From Glandiceps talaboti (lineage: Eukaryota > Hemichordata > Enteropneusta > Spengelidae): DNA of 64,000 bases. Positions 30,101-45,100 of this stretch are shown in pieces. A program made the position numbers and the translations under genes. The DNA is taken from assembly GCF_964340395.1 (NCBI RefSeq), contig NC_135554.1:26169592-26233591 (forward strand), given 5' to 3'. How positions within the stretch are numbered: position 1 is the first letter of the stretch; the number at the start of each line of letters is the position of its first letter. Under the pieces are notes generated by a model that ran no database searches, was not told the DNA's origin, and worked only from the letters and a program-made list of their open reading frames with translations.

Positions 30101-33100
30101 ACTCTCTTAGAACATCAACCACTGTCAACTTCATTTAAAAGTAGATGACATCAGGGAGAGTTAATGCATCAAGTTTTGTCTGTGCACAAACTAGAAAGGA
30201 CAGCTTTGGCAGATGGTTTTCTAAGTTAAAGAATATCATTGACAGTAGCTACGTGTATATGTACATGTACATGTAGGAATAACATTAGCTAACTGTTCTC
30301 CGTAGTCATAATGTTTGCATTACAGTGTGGATTTTCCAATTCCCAAAACACGGCTCAAAAGTTTTGTGATAAATTGATGTAAACTGAACTGGAGCCAAAT
30401 TCTAATCTATCTAGTGTATTTGGAAAGGAAGTACTTATTATTTAAACAAGATTAACGAAAACACAGTAATTCTCCATCAGTAGTTAACATCATTGGTTTT
30501 CGGGAATGATCCTACCTACAAAATAAATTGCTGCAGATAATCTTCTTGATTGGTTACCAGTTGCAGAGTAGTGGGAATTGAAATCTGCATAGTGATACCT
30601 AGAAGGCCAAAATCATAAAAGCAGACTCTGTGAATTAGTAATGATTATGCATGTTACTTTGAGATAGGTCATTTCCCTAAAGTTATAATAGAAAGTTTCT
30701 TTTCCTCCGCCAGAGGGAATATTGAATATTTTTTCTTTTTTGGGGGTGGAAAGGTTTTACCTCTAGTGGCCTCCTCCTGCCCACAAAACAAGTGTCAGTA
30801 ATAAGTAGTTAAAATAGCCATTAAACTGTATTCAAATGCCATCTCTGTACAGTTGTTCTCATAATTTCACTTCAAAACTTTGCAGGCTGACAGGCAGGAC
30901 AAGACAAGGCCATGAGGCAAACTCATAGTGCACCTAAGCTCATTTGGTTTACAGATTTCAGTGTAATTGTTATGGATCAGTGTGCAGCAATGCTGTTTGT
31001 TTTTGTCAAAGTGGGTGATTCTGTGAGTCACCACATTGCACAGGACATAGGAAAAACCAAATTTTGGTATTCGCATAAAATTGTGACAAGTTAGTCATGC
31101 ATCCTGTCTGCTGAGAAGACATTTTGTTGATGAGTAGATACGTAGACTATCCACATGTTCCAAGGATAGCACTGAAGGTGTTGATGTGATCCCATCACTG
31201 TGACAGGCTGTGCTCTAAACTTTCTCTAAACATGAAAAACCAAATGTGAATAAATCTTAAACTGTCAACATTCAGTCGTGCATTGAGGTCTTTAATGAGA
31301 CTTCTCTCTATACAGTAAGTACTATGTAGTATGTGAATGACGTTCTTGGCATGGTTTGGCCGATAGGTTTATGTATTCAAGTACGTGTATGATTGTCAAA
31401 AGTAAGGCCATGTCTATTATGCAAAGTTAGAGTCAAATTTAAATATGTGGTTTATGTCACTGTGCAATGGGTAGAAGTGAATGCAGATAACTACAAGAAA
31501 CTTGGATCCAGTTTAAATAAAACACTAAGCAGGTGGATGGGGTACCTTCTGTGTAGATCCAAAGTGAAATTTAAATTTGTTTTTGTTTCTGTGACTTGTA
31601 GAAGTGGATGCAGATAACTGTAATGAACTTGTATCCAGTTTAAGAATTAAGCAGTAGGGGGAATGAGGTACCTCCTGTTTGTATTTGTATGTCTTGTGGA
31701 AGATAAACCACATGAACAAGTTCAGGCACTCCAGGATGGACCCATGAGATTCTAGTCAATGTTTGAGGATTATTGGTGGCTGTTACCATAACTTGCTAAG
31801 TAGGATATTGAAGTGAAATGAGAAGGTATAGACTAATAGTCACTATAGGTATTTTTTATGGTCAAGAAAAAAATATCATAAGTACATGTACCATCCACCA
31901 ACTACCCAGGAGGTGTATATATAGAATATAATCAGACACCTTCCCATTTGTTGACAAATGTGTACTCTATGGACAGTATCCCATACACATACAGAAAATG
32001 TCTGTAAAATGGTGCTTCATTTTGAAAGAAATGTATATTATACATATCTCATTGTTTGTCATCTGGAATTTCATTGAAGACTGTGGGGATCTAGGTAAAG
32101 TTTCGGTAAACTGTTAGTTTCCCAGATGGATTGGTTGGTATGGCCTTCTTACACTGTTGGATGTACGGAAACTTGACACTAGAGGACTAGACATCTTGGA
32201 TGCACGGATAACAGGGAAACTTGACACTAGAGGACTTAAGACAAAAAGATTGAAGGATACATCCAATCTGGTCAACATACCATGGAGCAAGATGACAGAC
32301 AGAAATATCAATTACAAAACTCTGCTGGTTTAGCTCAGTGTTCTGAGGAAAATTTACCAAAACAGTAAAATACAAAACTATGCCAGTTAGTTTAGACAAA
32401 ATTTTATCATTCAGACAGTTAAAGATGTGACATTACTAAATTGTAACTGTTTATACTAGTCCTGTTCTCACCTGAATTAATTTGAAACTGATTCAGACTG
32501 AATTCAGCTAAGTCAGTTTGAAACCCATTTCTGTCCCTATGATGAAAACTGTGCAGTGAATTTGATTCAGTCCCTTTTGCTTTTGCACTGGTTCTGAACT
32601 GATTTACACTTTGAATCAGTTCTAAACCACCTCCTACTGTGGTTTCAAACCATTTGAATTCAATTGTTTCAAAGCAGTTCTAGTGTATGTGACGGGGACA
32701 GTAGAACTAATTTCAATTCGATTTCAAATCTATTCTACACATTGGGACATGGCTACTACATGTATGGCCATACCAGGAGCATATTTTTGAACTCGGCTTA
32801 TGGAAAAAACATCCTTGCCAAAAATCCCTTGTAAAGCAGGATCAAAAACATGATGACAAATCTCAAGAAATGTCAAAAACAGTGAAGCACTTCTATCTTG
32901 TGTTCAGATTAGTCGTACATACTTGCAAACCGAAGGGAATTATTTTAAACCTGTATGCCATGTTTTGAGAGAATGATTTTGATACCTACATCACTATTAG
33001 ACTTTGACTTCATGTTTTAATTTCTTGTTGAGAACCTTAGGGTTCCATCATTCCCTTACTGCTATGTAGTTGTAAGGTCCGTTACTTGTAATAATAAGGT

Positions 33101-36100
33101 TATAATTATCGTGCTTTGAAAACAGACACTGAAGTCTTTCCTCTACTTGTCTGTGGTTTGTCACATTCAGATCCTTTGTAATAAAAGTGAGTGCGTTACG
33201 ACAGTAGATTTATCATTTCCCACAGAATTTGACTACATTTGATTTCTGGGTTAAATTTTAAATTTGACATCAAGAATACAAGTTTGGTGGCATTTAGTTG
33301 TTATAAATATTTCAGCTGATGGCAAGCAGAATGTCAAAAAAAGTATATTGTATTAGGAGTTCCGTTCTGTTGAACATACTCATTATTTAAAAAAGGCTAA
33401 TCCTCATTCACTGGTTGGTTTTTGTTTTCTGAAATTTTGCATTTTTACCACGGCGACATGATGTTATAATTAAAAAGTACCCATGTTCCCAGTGTAGGAA
33501 AGTTGCTGTTTTACCAGGGGAATATCTATTTTGTTGTCTTGAAATGTTGCATTTCAAATGTAACCCTCCTTGGGTTGAGTCATATCGTTGTAGTAGCTTG
33601 TCTTGTTGTCTAATAGTTTGCTTTTTTCACCACATATACTAGTAGTTCCCTTTGTTGTCTGAAACTTGCAATTTTATCATGGAGGGTATTGCTGTCTGAA
33701 GTTTTCACTGCAGATAGATTCTTGTCTTTTCTGAAAGTTTTTATTGCCATGGATGATCGTGTCTGAAAGTTTTTACCATAACAAGTCTTGTTGCCTGACA
33801 ATTTTCACAACAGATAGTCCTTTTTCTTGTCTGAAAGTTTCAATTTTTGCCTTCCATGGACAGGTCATTGGCATACATATATGAGTCAGATGTCAGTATT
33901 GTCTTGTTGGTATGTTACAGCTTTCAGTGTAAATAGTTGTGGCTTTGTTATACAGATTCTATCCTTGACACTCTACCAAACACAGTCATAGTTATCTAAT
34001 TATAAACACTCATTTATTTACTTATTCATGTAATCATTTATTTTCTTTTTACTGTATCTCTGTAATTTGATCACTTGCTGTGCATGTCCTGACTTGGGGT
34101 TGACATTAAAGAGTTCATCTATTCCTTTTTGTATACCAACCACTATTGACTTTAACACAAATTATAACCGCTATTATTTAAATATCACAGATAAGGAATC
34201 TACTAGTAAAAGGGAAAAATTAAAGGATATCAGATAATGTAAGTAGAGCTGGGGGGGGGGGGGAGTTGTTAGTAATACTGTTTGTGGTTCCAGTTATCTC
34301 ACAAAGGAGTGAAAGGTTTTCACAATATATTCTTTAAAAAAAATCCCCGTTTTATTACTGGTTGTAATTCCTGGACCTTTTATTGTTACTGGTATTAAAG
34401 TTTCAGCAATGAAGGTATCATTCTGATGACAGACTTTTATTAAAACACGTAACTTAAATTATCATGAAAACAAGTAAGTTTGTTAATGGAAAATGTCAAC
34501 AAAATTTCTAAGACACAAAATTCAACAACAGTAGTTACTACAGCCATTTTAGGAAGAATTTTAGTTGTCTTTATTTTGTTTGGTAATTTTTCATACATTA
34601 TAAAATACTTAGATATTATTCCTCAATGAATAATACAAGTGACCTAAGGGGCCTAGTCACTATGAGGTGCTAGACAAGTAGTGACAACCCTTAGGTCACA
34701 AGTATTTTCCAGCTGAATGAAGACAAATATTGGGGAATAATATAATTATACTTTCTGCAAAGCATAATTCATGAAATATCAGGAAAATAGTTTTGTTTGA
34801 ATGTGTTCAATGAGGGTTGTGTTGGATGTAATCTGAATTTGTTGTATCAGACTAGCAATGATTGAAACCGTTAACGTGTTTGTATAAAAGTGACTGTTCC
34901 GCTCTTACTGGAATGACATAAGAATGAGTCGGCTTTCACAAGTAATTCTGATTTATAGTCCATAATACTTTGCTGTCACCTTCTTTTATGGTGTACTTTG
35001 ACCAGTGTTTTCCTTTCAGCCTTGTTGTCTACCATTCAAAGAAGTGCTAAGAATGCAGTTAAACTGGCAACTAAAAAAACCGTGCCTTATGTACGAACAC
35101 AGTGTCACAGAGTAGTCAAAGTACAGATTGTTAGCAGGATTACAGTTTGTTCAGTGTAGTCACCAATTACATGAAACTGTCAGTTTACTAGCAATTGGTG
35201 TCGTAGTGTCGACGAATATGGCGCCATTCCAGGCTGTGCAATTAGATCAGTTATATCAGCCACAACCCTTCTGGAGACAGGATGGTGTTCAAATCTACTC
35301 CAGTGTTAACTTAGATTGTTTTGCATTCAGCCAAGTTAGCCTAGTTAAGAGTTTGTTTCCAGCATGGATAATTGTGTCTGTAATAGTATGCTATTACAGT
35401 TTGAAGTTGTTGGCACCCAGTGAGAGGGCATATAGAGTAAAAAGTGAGGATTACTGTTTGAAGTTGTTGGCACCCAGTGAGAGGGCATACAGAGTAAAAA
35501 GTGGGGAAACAAGACGCCATATTATTGAAACCAGCCATTGTACAATAACAAATGGCATCAGTGTGTAAAATTCCACATGCTGTTGAGTGAGGTAACCTTT
35601 GACCTAATATAACAGGAAAAGACTGATTCTTCTCCTAATGCTCATCCATACCTAATAATTATTTAAGTTGTTTAGTTCTGTTAACTGAAACTTTAACTGT
35701 GTCAAAAGGTGTTGGCCTTCTCACATTTAAACACTTATTAGATCAACAATGAAGCCATATTTAGAATCGAGAACGGAGCTAAAGTTCATCCATATATATA
35801 TTTAAACATGCATGTACATAGAACCAGATAACATGAGTACATACATGCAAGTGCAGAAAATGAAGTTTTAGCTATGACAAATCGATCAAAATTTGAAAAG
35901 AATCGTGTAGCAGTTATGCTAAGATATGAATATTGATAATGGACGTGGACAAACCACTGAAAACCATGGCAAAATAAAGCAGATACACCGCTGTTTGAAC
36001 TAGCTTTCAGAAATATATTTTGGTCAGTTATTTTCGTACAAAGTCAGATTAGTGTTAAACTTAATTTTTGGAAGTACCAGTACCTTGCAGTGAGCTTTAC

Positions 36101-39100
36101 GTGTGGATGGTAACCGGTGCTTCTGTCACTTTGTGTCTTAGTATAAATGTTGTATTTTGGTATGTTTTATGTTGATGATTGATTGAAGGGTGGAAATATA
36201 GAGACTGTAACAAATGGCCATGTTTCTGCCGGGCTGTCCTGGTTAATAGATACTTGTAGTCTTTGAGGGGTAATTTTCACAACTGGTTATCAATATGGGC
36301 AAGTATAATATCATGGTATACAGTACTTTCAAAAAACTTTCTTTTCTTCAAATTAGACTGAATATATTAACATTGCATGTACACAATCTCAAATTTATTG
36401 TATGACTGACTGCACATTTCTGATTGAGACAGACATTGTTTTTAAATTGTCCGGTGGACTGGTACATTTTATTTTGTATATATATCCCTGTTCACATTAA
36501 CAGTTCACAATGTTGCAAAGCAAATGTTGTGGTATAGCTGTCAACTGTAGACAGGTATACTAGCTCCTCAGGGCTTGGTACAGATACGGAGATACACATC
36601 ATGACTTCAAATACTGCCTATTCTTCATTCCGTTGCAACTGGGTGCTCACATACATGTGGACAACATTTTTTGTTCCAAGATAGATGTCGTCTTGTCAAA
36701 TTTCTATTGATGTTTCTGGTATGTAATGGACTCCTCCAAGCTATCCAAACAGTGAAATATTGACACAGATTTTAATGAGCCATTATTCTATTTTGGAGCA
36801 ATTCCTTAAAGTAATATTTCAACAATGAAATCTTAAGGATTACACAGACAGAAAAGAATCTGGTAACTTGATCACCAGTGATGTTTGGTCATATGGAGTC
36901 AGAGGTCATATGTTGCAAGGATAATGGGTGAACTTGGGGTGAGAGATGTCATAAGTTGTAGAAATGAAAAGTAACTTTTACCAGATTCTCTGCAAATGCT
37001 TTTCTTGACCTTACATGTTTCTAAAATTACCAGGCTGTCTCTAATATACCAAAAATGTTGTCTCTTCAGAGATACATTGTACAGGTAATTGACCTGAATT
37101 TGTTCGATTTTATTACATTAAAAATCTTGTTAAAAAAATGAGAAGAAAGTTGCACATATTCAGTACACTGCATACACTGAAACAGAAAGATTTCTGAAGT
37201 GGGTGTACCTCAAGTTTTTCCATGGTATTTATTGTAAAAAAATGAAATAGATGAAAATGTATGTTTACTTTTTATTTCTGGTCAATCAAACTGAAACTGT
37301 AACTGTACATAATTGAGTGCAAAGGGAAAAAAATTGAGATTTAACGTGATAGTGCTTTTTAGCAGGTTTAAACATTCTCAGCCCATTTCCAAAAGCCTTT
37401 TAATAATTTTTAAAAAACTCATTTTATCCATGAAGAAAGTACTTTCTTGTACATTTTACCAAAGTTTTTGATTGTTTTGTTTACCCAGAATATTTATATT
37501 TAGTCATCAATGTCATGTTATGTAGAAAGTTTGAATGTAAACAGTCCTCTGACAGCAGCTAAACAATGTTTTGAATTTGTGTCAGGTCAGGAGGTTCATC
37601 TAGAAAAGAATCAATCGCAATATTTTCTGTCAGTAATTCTGTTAGACCATGACTTGCGTGATCAAAACTAGGGCTTGGAAAGCTATCCTTTGACAGTGTT
37701 GTAGCTACATGAATGTAGCGTGTCCAATTCTAGGATGTATAGACTTCTGTTGAAAGGGTTAACGCCAACTTTAGAACGTACTGAAACCCAAGACAACATC
37801 AGGTAAATGTCACTCAACACCTTACCATGAAGTAAGTCCATGAATACTTGTCAGATATACAGAGGTCAGAGAGACTGGTTGCGGCCCAAACTGATTGATG
37901 TCACCTCGGCCATTTAACACATACACCAACAATAACAAGTCGACCAATAGTTTGGTAAAGTAAGACCAAACTGCAATGCCAGATGTATATAGTAGGTGAA
38001 AATGTTGAATACTAACAACAGTCTGGGTAGTTGGCTGTTTCCATTGCTAGTACTAGTACTAGTGCTAGAGGCGTACTGCATAGTAATGTCACCATAATTG
38101 AACAAACTGTGTTTGGATGTCAGAAGTTTATCTGGTTGTGTTTGTCTTCTTCAAAATGGTTTCTGTGTGCCCTCTAATGATAGCCAAATGTTGTTGTTGT
38201 TAGTCAGTATGATAGAAACTGTCATTTCTTGTGAGTCACCACATAGTAAGAGATAGGAGAACACCAAATTTTGGTGCGTCACTAGAAAGTGTGCGCGTCA
38301 GTGGCACATCAAATTGGCTTAGAGGGCATATATGTGAATTGACCAGTTTACAGTGTTTTGTGCTACATGTACACTGAAAGGAGTCGAATAAACTGGGTTT
38401 GGATGTCAGAAGTTTATCTATTTCTATTTGTCTTTTTGGAAACTGTTTCACATAAATATGTACGTGAATCACTTGATTTACATTGTTTAAATATTGAAAG
38501 AAGAAAAGGGTATGTGTAAAATGGTTCTTTCATAATGATGGCAGTTAAAGAAAAAAGACGAATAGCATGTATGAAGAATATTCAGGCCTCTTGTCAAGTA
38601 ACCGAGGACAGTTATGCCCATGTGATATCAAATGGATGCCATCTTGTAATGTATAAACTATAATAATCAAACACAACATTCAAACAAATCAATCGGTGAA
38701 AAATTCTTAATTAGGTAATTACAGAAACAAAGATTCAGTTACAAATTCTGTGACGTTTAAATGGTTGAAAATTTGTGAAAAATTGAAAATTATTTGTGAA
38801 AAATTGAAAGTTATAGGCAAAAGTCAAGCATACACTATACAATTTGCAAAGCATGAGTGATGTGAAGTCGCCATGGTATTTGTATGCTACTCTTTTCCTG
38901 TCAAATATGCTACAAAAAAGTCAGATTTCTGAAACATGTAATTTGAAGGTGTAAGATATATGTTTCTTTTGAATTTGTCAAATTTTGAAAACATGCAATT
39001 TTAAGATGGGGTCTTTTTTTGTAGATATGTCACATTTTCTAAATTTTCAAGATTAGATTCTTTTAAACTTGTCAAATTTTTCAAAATATGCATTTTTCAA

Positions 39101-42100
39101 GATGTGTACAAATGTGTAGTCTGCCAAATTTTCAAAGTGTACATGTATGGACTAAGATTGTAAGTTTGTGACAAGGAATGTGGTAGTGTGGAACTATATA
39201 ATATGAAGTCTTTGTGTGCTCATGAATGCATAAACACCCTACAGCAATGAGTCCAGTACGCACATTGGCAGTCATTATGCCTGCAAGGAATAACTGCAAT
39301 GTCATTTTGGGTCATTGAGTTTCAAAGTAGTGGGTCTGTAGATGGTGATGAGGTAATTGCAAGCAATAAACTTAATAAAATATGCAAGAATTTTCATCCA
39401 TAATTTTAGTGACTTGTTTCATGTTTACTGGCTTTCATCTTTTGTCCTTGTGGTGGACTGTAATGTCTTTCAAAGCTGGACCTCCATCAAGCATGCAATA
39501 TTTGTTGTGTTACAAAGTAATTTGGGTCACTGAAGTGTCACTTTGAATCAAAGTGTTTTTATCAAAGGTGGCCCAGGTGTAATCGCCAGGTGTGATTTCC
39601 AGGTGTGTAAAAGAATGATAATCCATGATAGATGTGCAACTGTGAGATATCTTAACCTGATGTCAAAGGTCATAGAATGAAAATGTTTGTGTGTAAATTA
39701 TTGATAATGTAGTAATGTGAGATCTGTTAATGGAGGTTGAATGCTAACATTTAGGTTACACATTTTATCAAATAATGGGAAATATAGGTGACCAGGATTA
39801 GGGAGATGATAGTTTGTGTTTGCAGAAGTCTTAGTTGCTAACCAAGAGAGTCTACAATACCACAGTATGGCAGATGCAAAACGTGTTTTTGATGCGATTA
39901 CGGATTAAAGATTTCCTTTGTTGCAAACTGTCAGGAGTTCCCTGTTGAGTTAAAATGGGTAATATAGACCATACATGATTGCCTTCTGAGTAAACAACTC
40001 CTATAGAACCCACAGTTGAATTTGTGACCATGAATATATCCATCTTAGACTTTGCACAAAAAATGTGCGAACTGATAGGTGATAGCTTTATGCTGTGTGA
40101 TTATCCTGAATAGGAGGTATAGCATCAATGAAGTGTGTGAAGTTGAAGGTGACTAACTACATGTACATGTATATGTATGATATACAGGTAACATGAATCT
40201 ATGCCAAAACAGATTTCCATGGTCATGCCCTGTGGCAGCCACATTGATAATGCCGGAGCTGTTGTGGAAAAAGGGTACCACAGTTCTGTAGTTGACACTT
40301 GCTCCTTGACATCTGGAAGTTGCATGTTTTTCAGACGTGTTGATGAAATCGTAGTAGCGGATGGAGAAGCAGTGGACAATAAAGTGTGGAACCAATACTA
40401 ACATTGTGGGTCAAATGGTAAAAATAGTCCGTGGTAATTAGTGCTAACTGAAGAGTCAAATATGTCAGCCATTTTTACCACACATGTAGATCTGGTAGAA
40501 CCCAACGTCAAATCTACCACAGACCATGTACTATGGTGAAGCTTGTAATCAAAAACAGAACAAATACTTCTCCCAGTGGTATTCTTGAAACCCTGGTTAT
40601 ATAAGGCTATCCAGACCAGGTTGATAGTTGAGGAAAGTGTAAACTCCTTCACCACAGAGCTAATATGTATAAACTGGCTTGTACCTATCTAGGTTACTGT
40701 TTTCTGTTGGTTTGTTCAAAATGTCAAGAAGATTGGGGATTTGCGTCTCTATTGCAACTATTTCTTGGAGAAAGTATTTTTTCAGTTTCTCAGGTATAGA
40801 AAAGAGACACATTATGCTGTGTGGGAGTTTTGGAATTTGTATATTCTGTGTTACATTGTACTCTGGGGATTGGAGGAGGCAGCATCAATCATAGCCTGAA
40901 AGAGAAACCGGCAATTAAATAGAAAACAATGGTAGTGAGTAGGTATTACTACTTCAGCTGCAAGGTGCTGGAGAGCTAGTAAAGAATAGAATGAATGTAA
41001 AGAGGGGAGGGGAATTTGTAGAGAATAAGATGAATGGAAAAGAGGGGACAGGATTTGTAACAATTGTAGGAATGTTGGAAATGCACGTACTACAGAAAAA
41101 GTTTGAAGTCATTTGAATATCTGACAAACACCTTTTGAGGTACAGTTTACATGTTCAGGACAATCTCAAGTTGATTGCTATGAGAGCAGATGTGACATCC
41201 AGATTGTTTGTTTATTCTTTGGGTCGGAGAAGTTCCAGTGACTATTTACTTAAATAAAATCCATGCTGACTTTGTCTGTGGCTATCTGTATAATTAGCAC
41301 AGTACAGGGCAATTGTTGAAAGTTAATTTGTGTGGTAGGATCCATAGTGTAGAACTGATGATTGACTTGGCTGCTATGCCATTCATCAAATCTGTCTGTT
41401 GATGCACCAATCACTCATTAATATATTCAAGAGCTCTTTTCATCCAAGTCCCATGGAAGACCCTGAGGGTGTGTAGATACTTTTATTTTCTTCTCTCCTT
41501 TTGTGTGTGTTTGCAATGTGTGCGGTATAAAGCTTATTACCATGCCTCTCTCTATCTTCATTCAGCTTGCAAAGATGCTCTGCCCTGCTGCATCTTATTA
41601 CAAAGATTGCGTTTCCAGTTTGAATACCTTCCAACCCTTCCAGCGTTTCTCAACATGCAACTAGAATTAAGTCATCAAAGAGGTCGTCTGAATGAACATA
41701 GAAAAATTTAGCCAATCCACCAAGGTGGTCATACTATGATGTTATTTTCTGTCCTATAGGAAGTCATCTCGTCCCTACCTGATTGTTATTCATGGCCATT
41801 ACTGTTACCGTGTAAGCCTTTTCAAGTGGGATTGAGGAACATAATCTCTGAACTCTGCCATCCAAATTTTCAAACTGAATGTTGAAAAACAGAGTAATCT
41901 GTTGTGCAACTTGCTGTGAAAGCTGTATTTCCAATCCTAAAAAAGATTGAGTTTTGTCAACTTGGCCACAATAACATGTTGACATTTTTGTCCACTGGAA
42001 AGTTGTTTGTCCTGTGAAAGGGTAGAAATTGTGTTGGCCAGCTAGACCAAACAAATGGATGGGTAATTAAACTAATTACAGACCTATCATCAGGCCTTGC

Positions 42101-45100
42101 ATTGCCAGTAATTACCTTCTATTTTGCAAAGAAATACATGTAAATTGGACCCTGACTGTTTTCCATCCATTTAACTGATCTGTAGGAAGTCAGCAATAGC
42201 TAGAAGCGGCCAAAAGAAACTATTTCAGTGGTTTAGTGATAAGAGATATTTATCACCCCAACTCTATTAAGCATCAACAAACAAAAGTTAACCATCAAAA
42301 TCATGACCTTTCACCTTAGTTCAGTAATTGTGACCTTTCACCTTAGTTCAGTATGTCCCAGATTTCTCCACATGAAGATGTTTAGCATATTTTACAGTGA
42401 CATAAAATTCACGTAAAAATGAGAGTACTATGTCAGGTCTTCAACAAGGTATTTTTAGTTGTATTTCCCTTAATTTCATTTATGAACCTCTCTGATTTAT
42501 GGATAGACGTTGTTATTCCGTAAAACTTGAAAACTGATTGGTGAAGGGGAAAAGAAGTTGAAAAAAGAGTAGGGTATGATAAGAAATAAATGTCACATTA
42601 GACAGTGAGTTATTTTTGGTGTAAAGCATCAAGTATAATTTGTCATTTAAATATATTAGGTACGACTCTGGGAATAGTAGCACTCATGGAAGAATTTCCT
42701 AGTGGTTAAGAAGTTCTCGTAAAATGTGGCACAGTCTTCAAATGTGGCATGGAAAAGAAAGCCGTACAAAATATGAAGTTATTGAAAAGCTTATTTAAAG
42801 AACCTGATATGTGTCCTTTCAATGTGATGACAATAATGACTTGAAGTGGCACAGTTTATTTAAAAATGTAGTGTCACAATAAAACATCTGTGATGGCATA
42901 GTATTTTGCTTCAGTGTTATGGGCATACTTTGGGCATGCATGTACATATGACAGGTTTTCTCACTTATATCGTAAATGTGTATGACAGCTTAAAACCCAT
43001 ATGGTCTTTAAAAAAATGACACATTCTTACAAGTGTAATACCCATGTGGTTGGAATATTATATGACAATACCACAGTTGTACTTCAGTCCCTGGAGTTGA
43101 CTGATCTGTTTAGGTCTCAATGGAATTACTGTGCTATGTAGAGAGAGCATGGCATACAGTTGTTAACATACAAACATATGGCTAATAAATGTTGTAATTT
43201 ACAACATGCAAAAACTACCCCATATAAATGGTATGGTTGTTGAAAAACATGCAATTGCATCCCTGGTAGATGTTGTTGTTGAAAACATGCAAGTCTATGC
43301 ATGATAGATGGTTGTAGATTAAAAACATGCAAGTCTATCCATGGTAGATGGTTGTAGATTAAAAACATGCAAGTCTATCCATGGTAGATGGTTGTAGATT
43401 AAAAACATGCAAGTCTATCCATGGTAGATGGTTGTAGATTAAAAACATGCAAGTCTATCCATGGTAGATGGTTGTAGATTAAAAACATGCAAGTCTATCC
43501 GTGATAGATGGTTGTAGATTAAAAACATGCAAGTCTATCCGTGGTATATGGTTGTAGATTAAAAACATGCATGTCTATCCGTGGTAGATGGTTGTAGATT
43601 AAAAACATGCAAGTCTATCCGTGGTAGATGGTTGTAGATTAAAAACACACAAATCTACCTTTAACTGATATTTCATAGCGTGATGCAGTTTCTTTCTGCA
43701 AGTGTTGATTATTTGGACATACTGATTTTATTAATTTGCGTCTCTTTTCAGTAGCAAAGACATACTAATTTGACAGGCTTGCTTCTTTATGGACATGCTT
43801 TTCAGTAGCAAAGACCTGAACTGTTGTTGGCATTCCTTACTCAATGAGTAAAGCTAACAACACAACACGTATCACAATATATCACTCATCTCCACAACAG
43901 CTAACCGGAAACTTCACACGGACAAAATACCTGGGTCGGTTCAGTGTCAGTAACTTCATTAATTTCTTCCATGCATTAACGTACTGGAGAGAGTTGTGAT
44001 GTATAACCATGTCAGCTGCATGAAAGATCTCTAAAACAGAAAAATGATCTGTGTTCATGTGTCAGCTACATGTATGTGAGGGTCTCTAAAACAGTATAAT
44101 GACTGGTTGTCAGCTGTGTGAAGGGTCTCTAAAACAGAATAATGACCTGTAACTATAGTGTCAGCTGCATGAAGTGTTTCTGTATGTAAGCAGTGTGAAG
44201 GGTCTCTAAAATAGTATAATGACTGGTTGTCAGCTGTGTGAAGGGTCTCTAAAAAAGTATAATGACTGGTTGTCAGCTGTGTGAAGGGTCTCTAAAATAG
44301 TATAATGACTGGTTGTCAGCTGTGTGAAGGGTTTCTAAAACAGATTAATTACTTGTATCTATGTCAGCTGTGTGAAGGGTCTCTAAAATAGAATAATGAC
44401 TGGTATCATAATATCAGTTGTGTGTAGGATCTCTCAAACAGAAAAATGATTTGCGTTCATGTGTCCATATGTGAGGTGCGTGATAGGTCTCTGAAAACAG
44501 GATGTAAATCCTGGGCTCCAAGCTCCAAGGTCAGTGATCTTTGCAGTATTACTGTTACAGTTGTTTATTATGTTGTACAATCCTTTTCTCTTATGCTACT
44601 ACAAACTTTCTTCTTTTTTTTCTCTCTGAAATAGGAGAGTTCTGCAGATATTGGCTAGTATACAGATACTAGAGCCACAAAGTGTCTAACAAAATTTTGT
44701 AAAATTTTCTTCATTATAAACTCAAATTAAAAAATTGTTTTTTTCAAAACCTTCCATTTTATTGAAAAACTATCCTCCATCAGTGAATGAGAAGTAAGAA
44801 TAAATCAGGACCTACATGTACCCAATTTTATTTTACAAAAAAAAGTATTTAAAGTGCACGATATTAAGTGGTACCTGTTAACTAATTTGATAAACAAGAA
44901 TTATTAGTAACAGTGTTACTAATAATTCTTGTTTATCAAATTAGTCCAAAATTGTTGTTATTAAACCATCATGGTAGGTGATAAGGCTAAAATAATGATC
45001 TGTAAACTGGAATTGTTATCATGCCATGGGACCTGTTTTTGTAACTTTAGTGATTGTCAGCTGACTCTTCTTGTCCAATCACAGTTCAGTGTTGATAGTA

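Noticed and set aside
32460-32720. Possible repeat element rich in TTTGAAAC and GATTCAG words
   Set aside because: Words recur, but I could not define consistent ends or arms by eye.
43126-43368. Minus-strand HVF/ACFQQ repeat frame
   Set aside because: It overlaps the start of the 40-bp minisatellite, whose period is not a multiple of three, so the frame does not persist.
43236-43660. Regularly spaced 40-bp repeats resembling a CRISPR array
   Set aside because: Units are contiguous without variable spacers and the genome is animal; it is a minisatellite.
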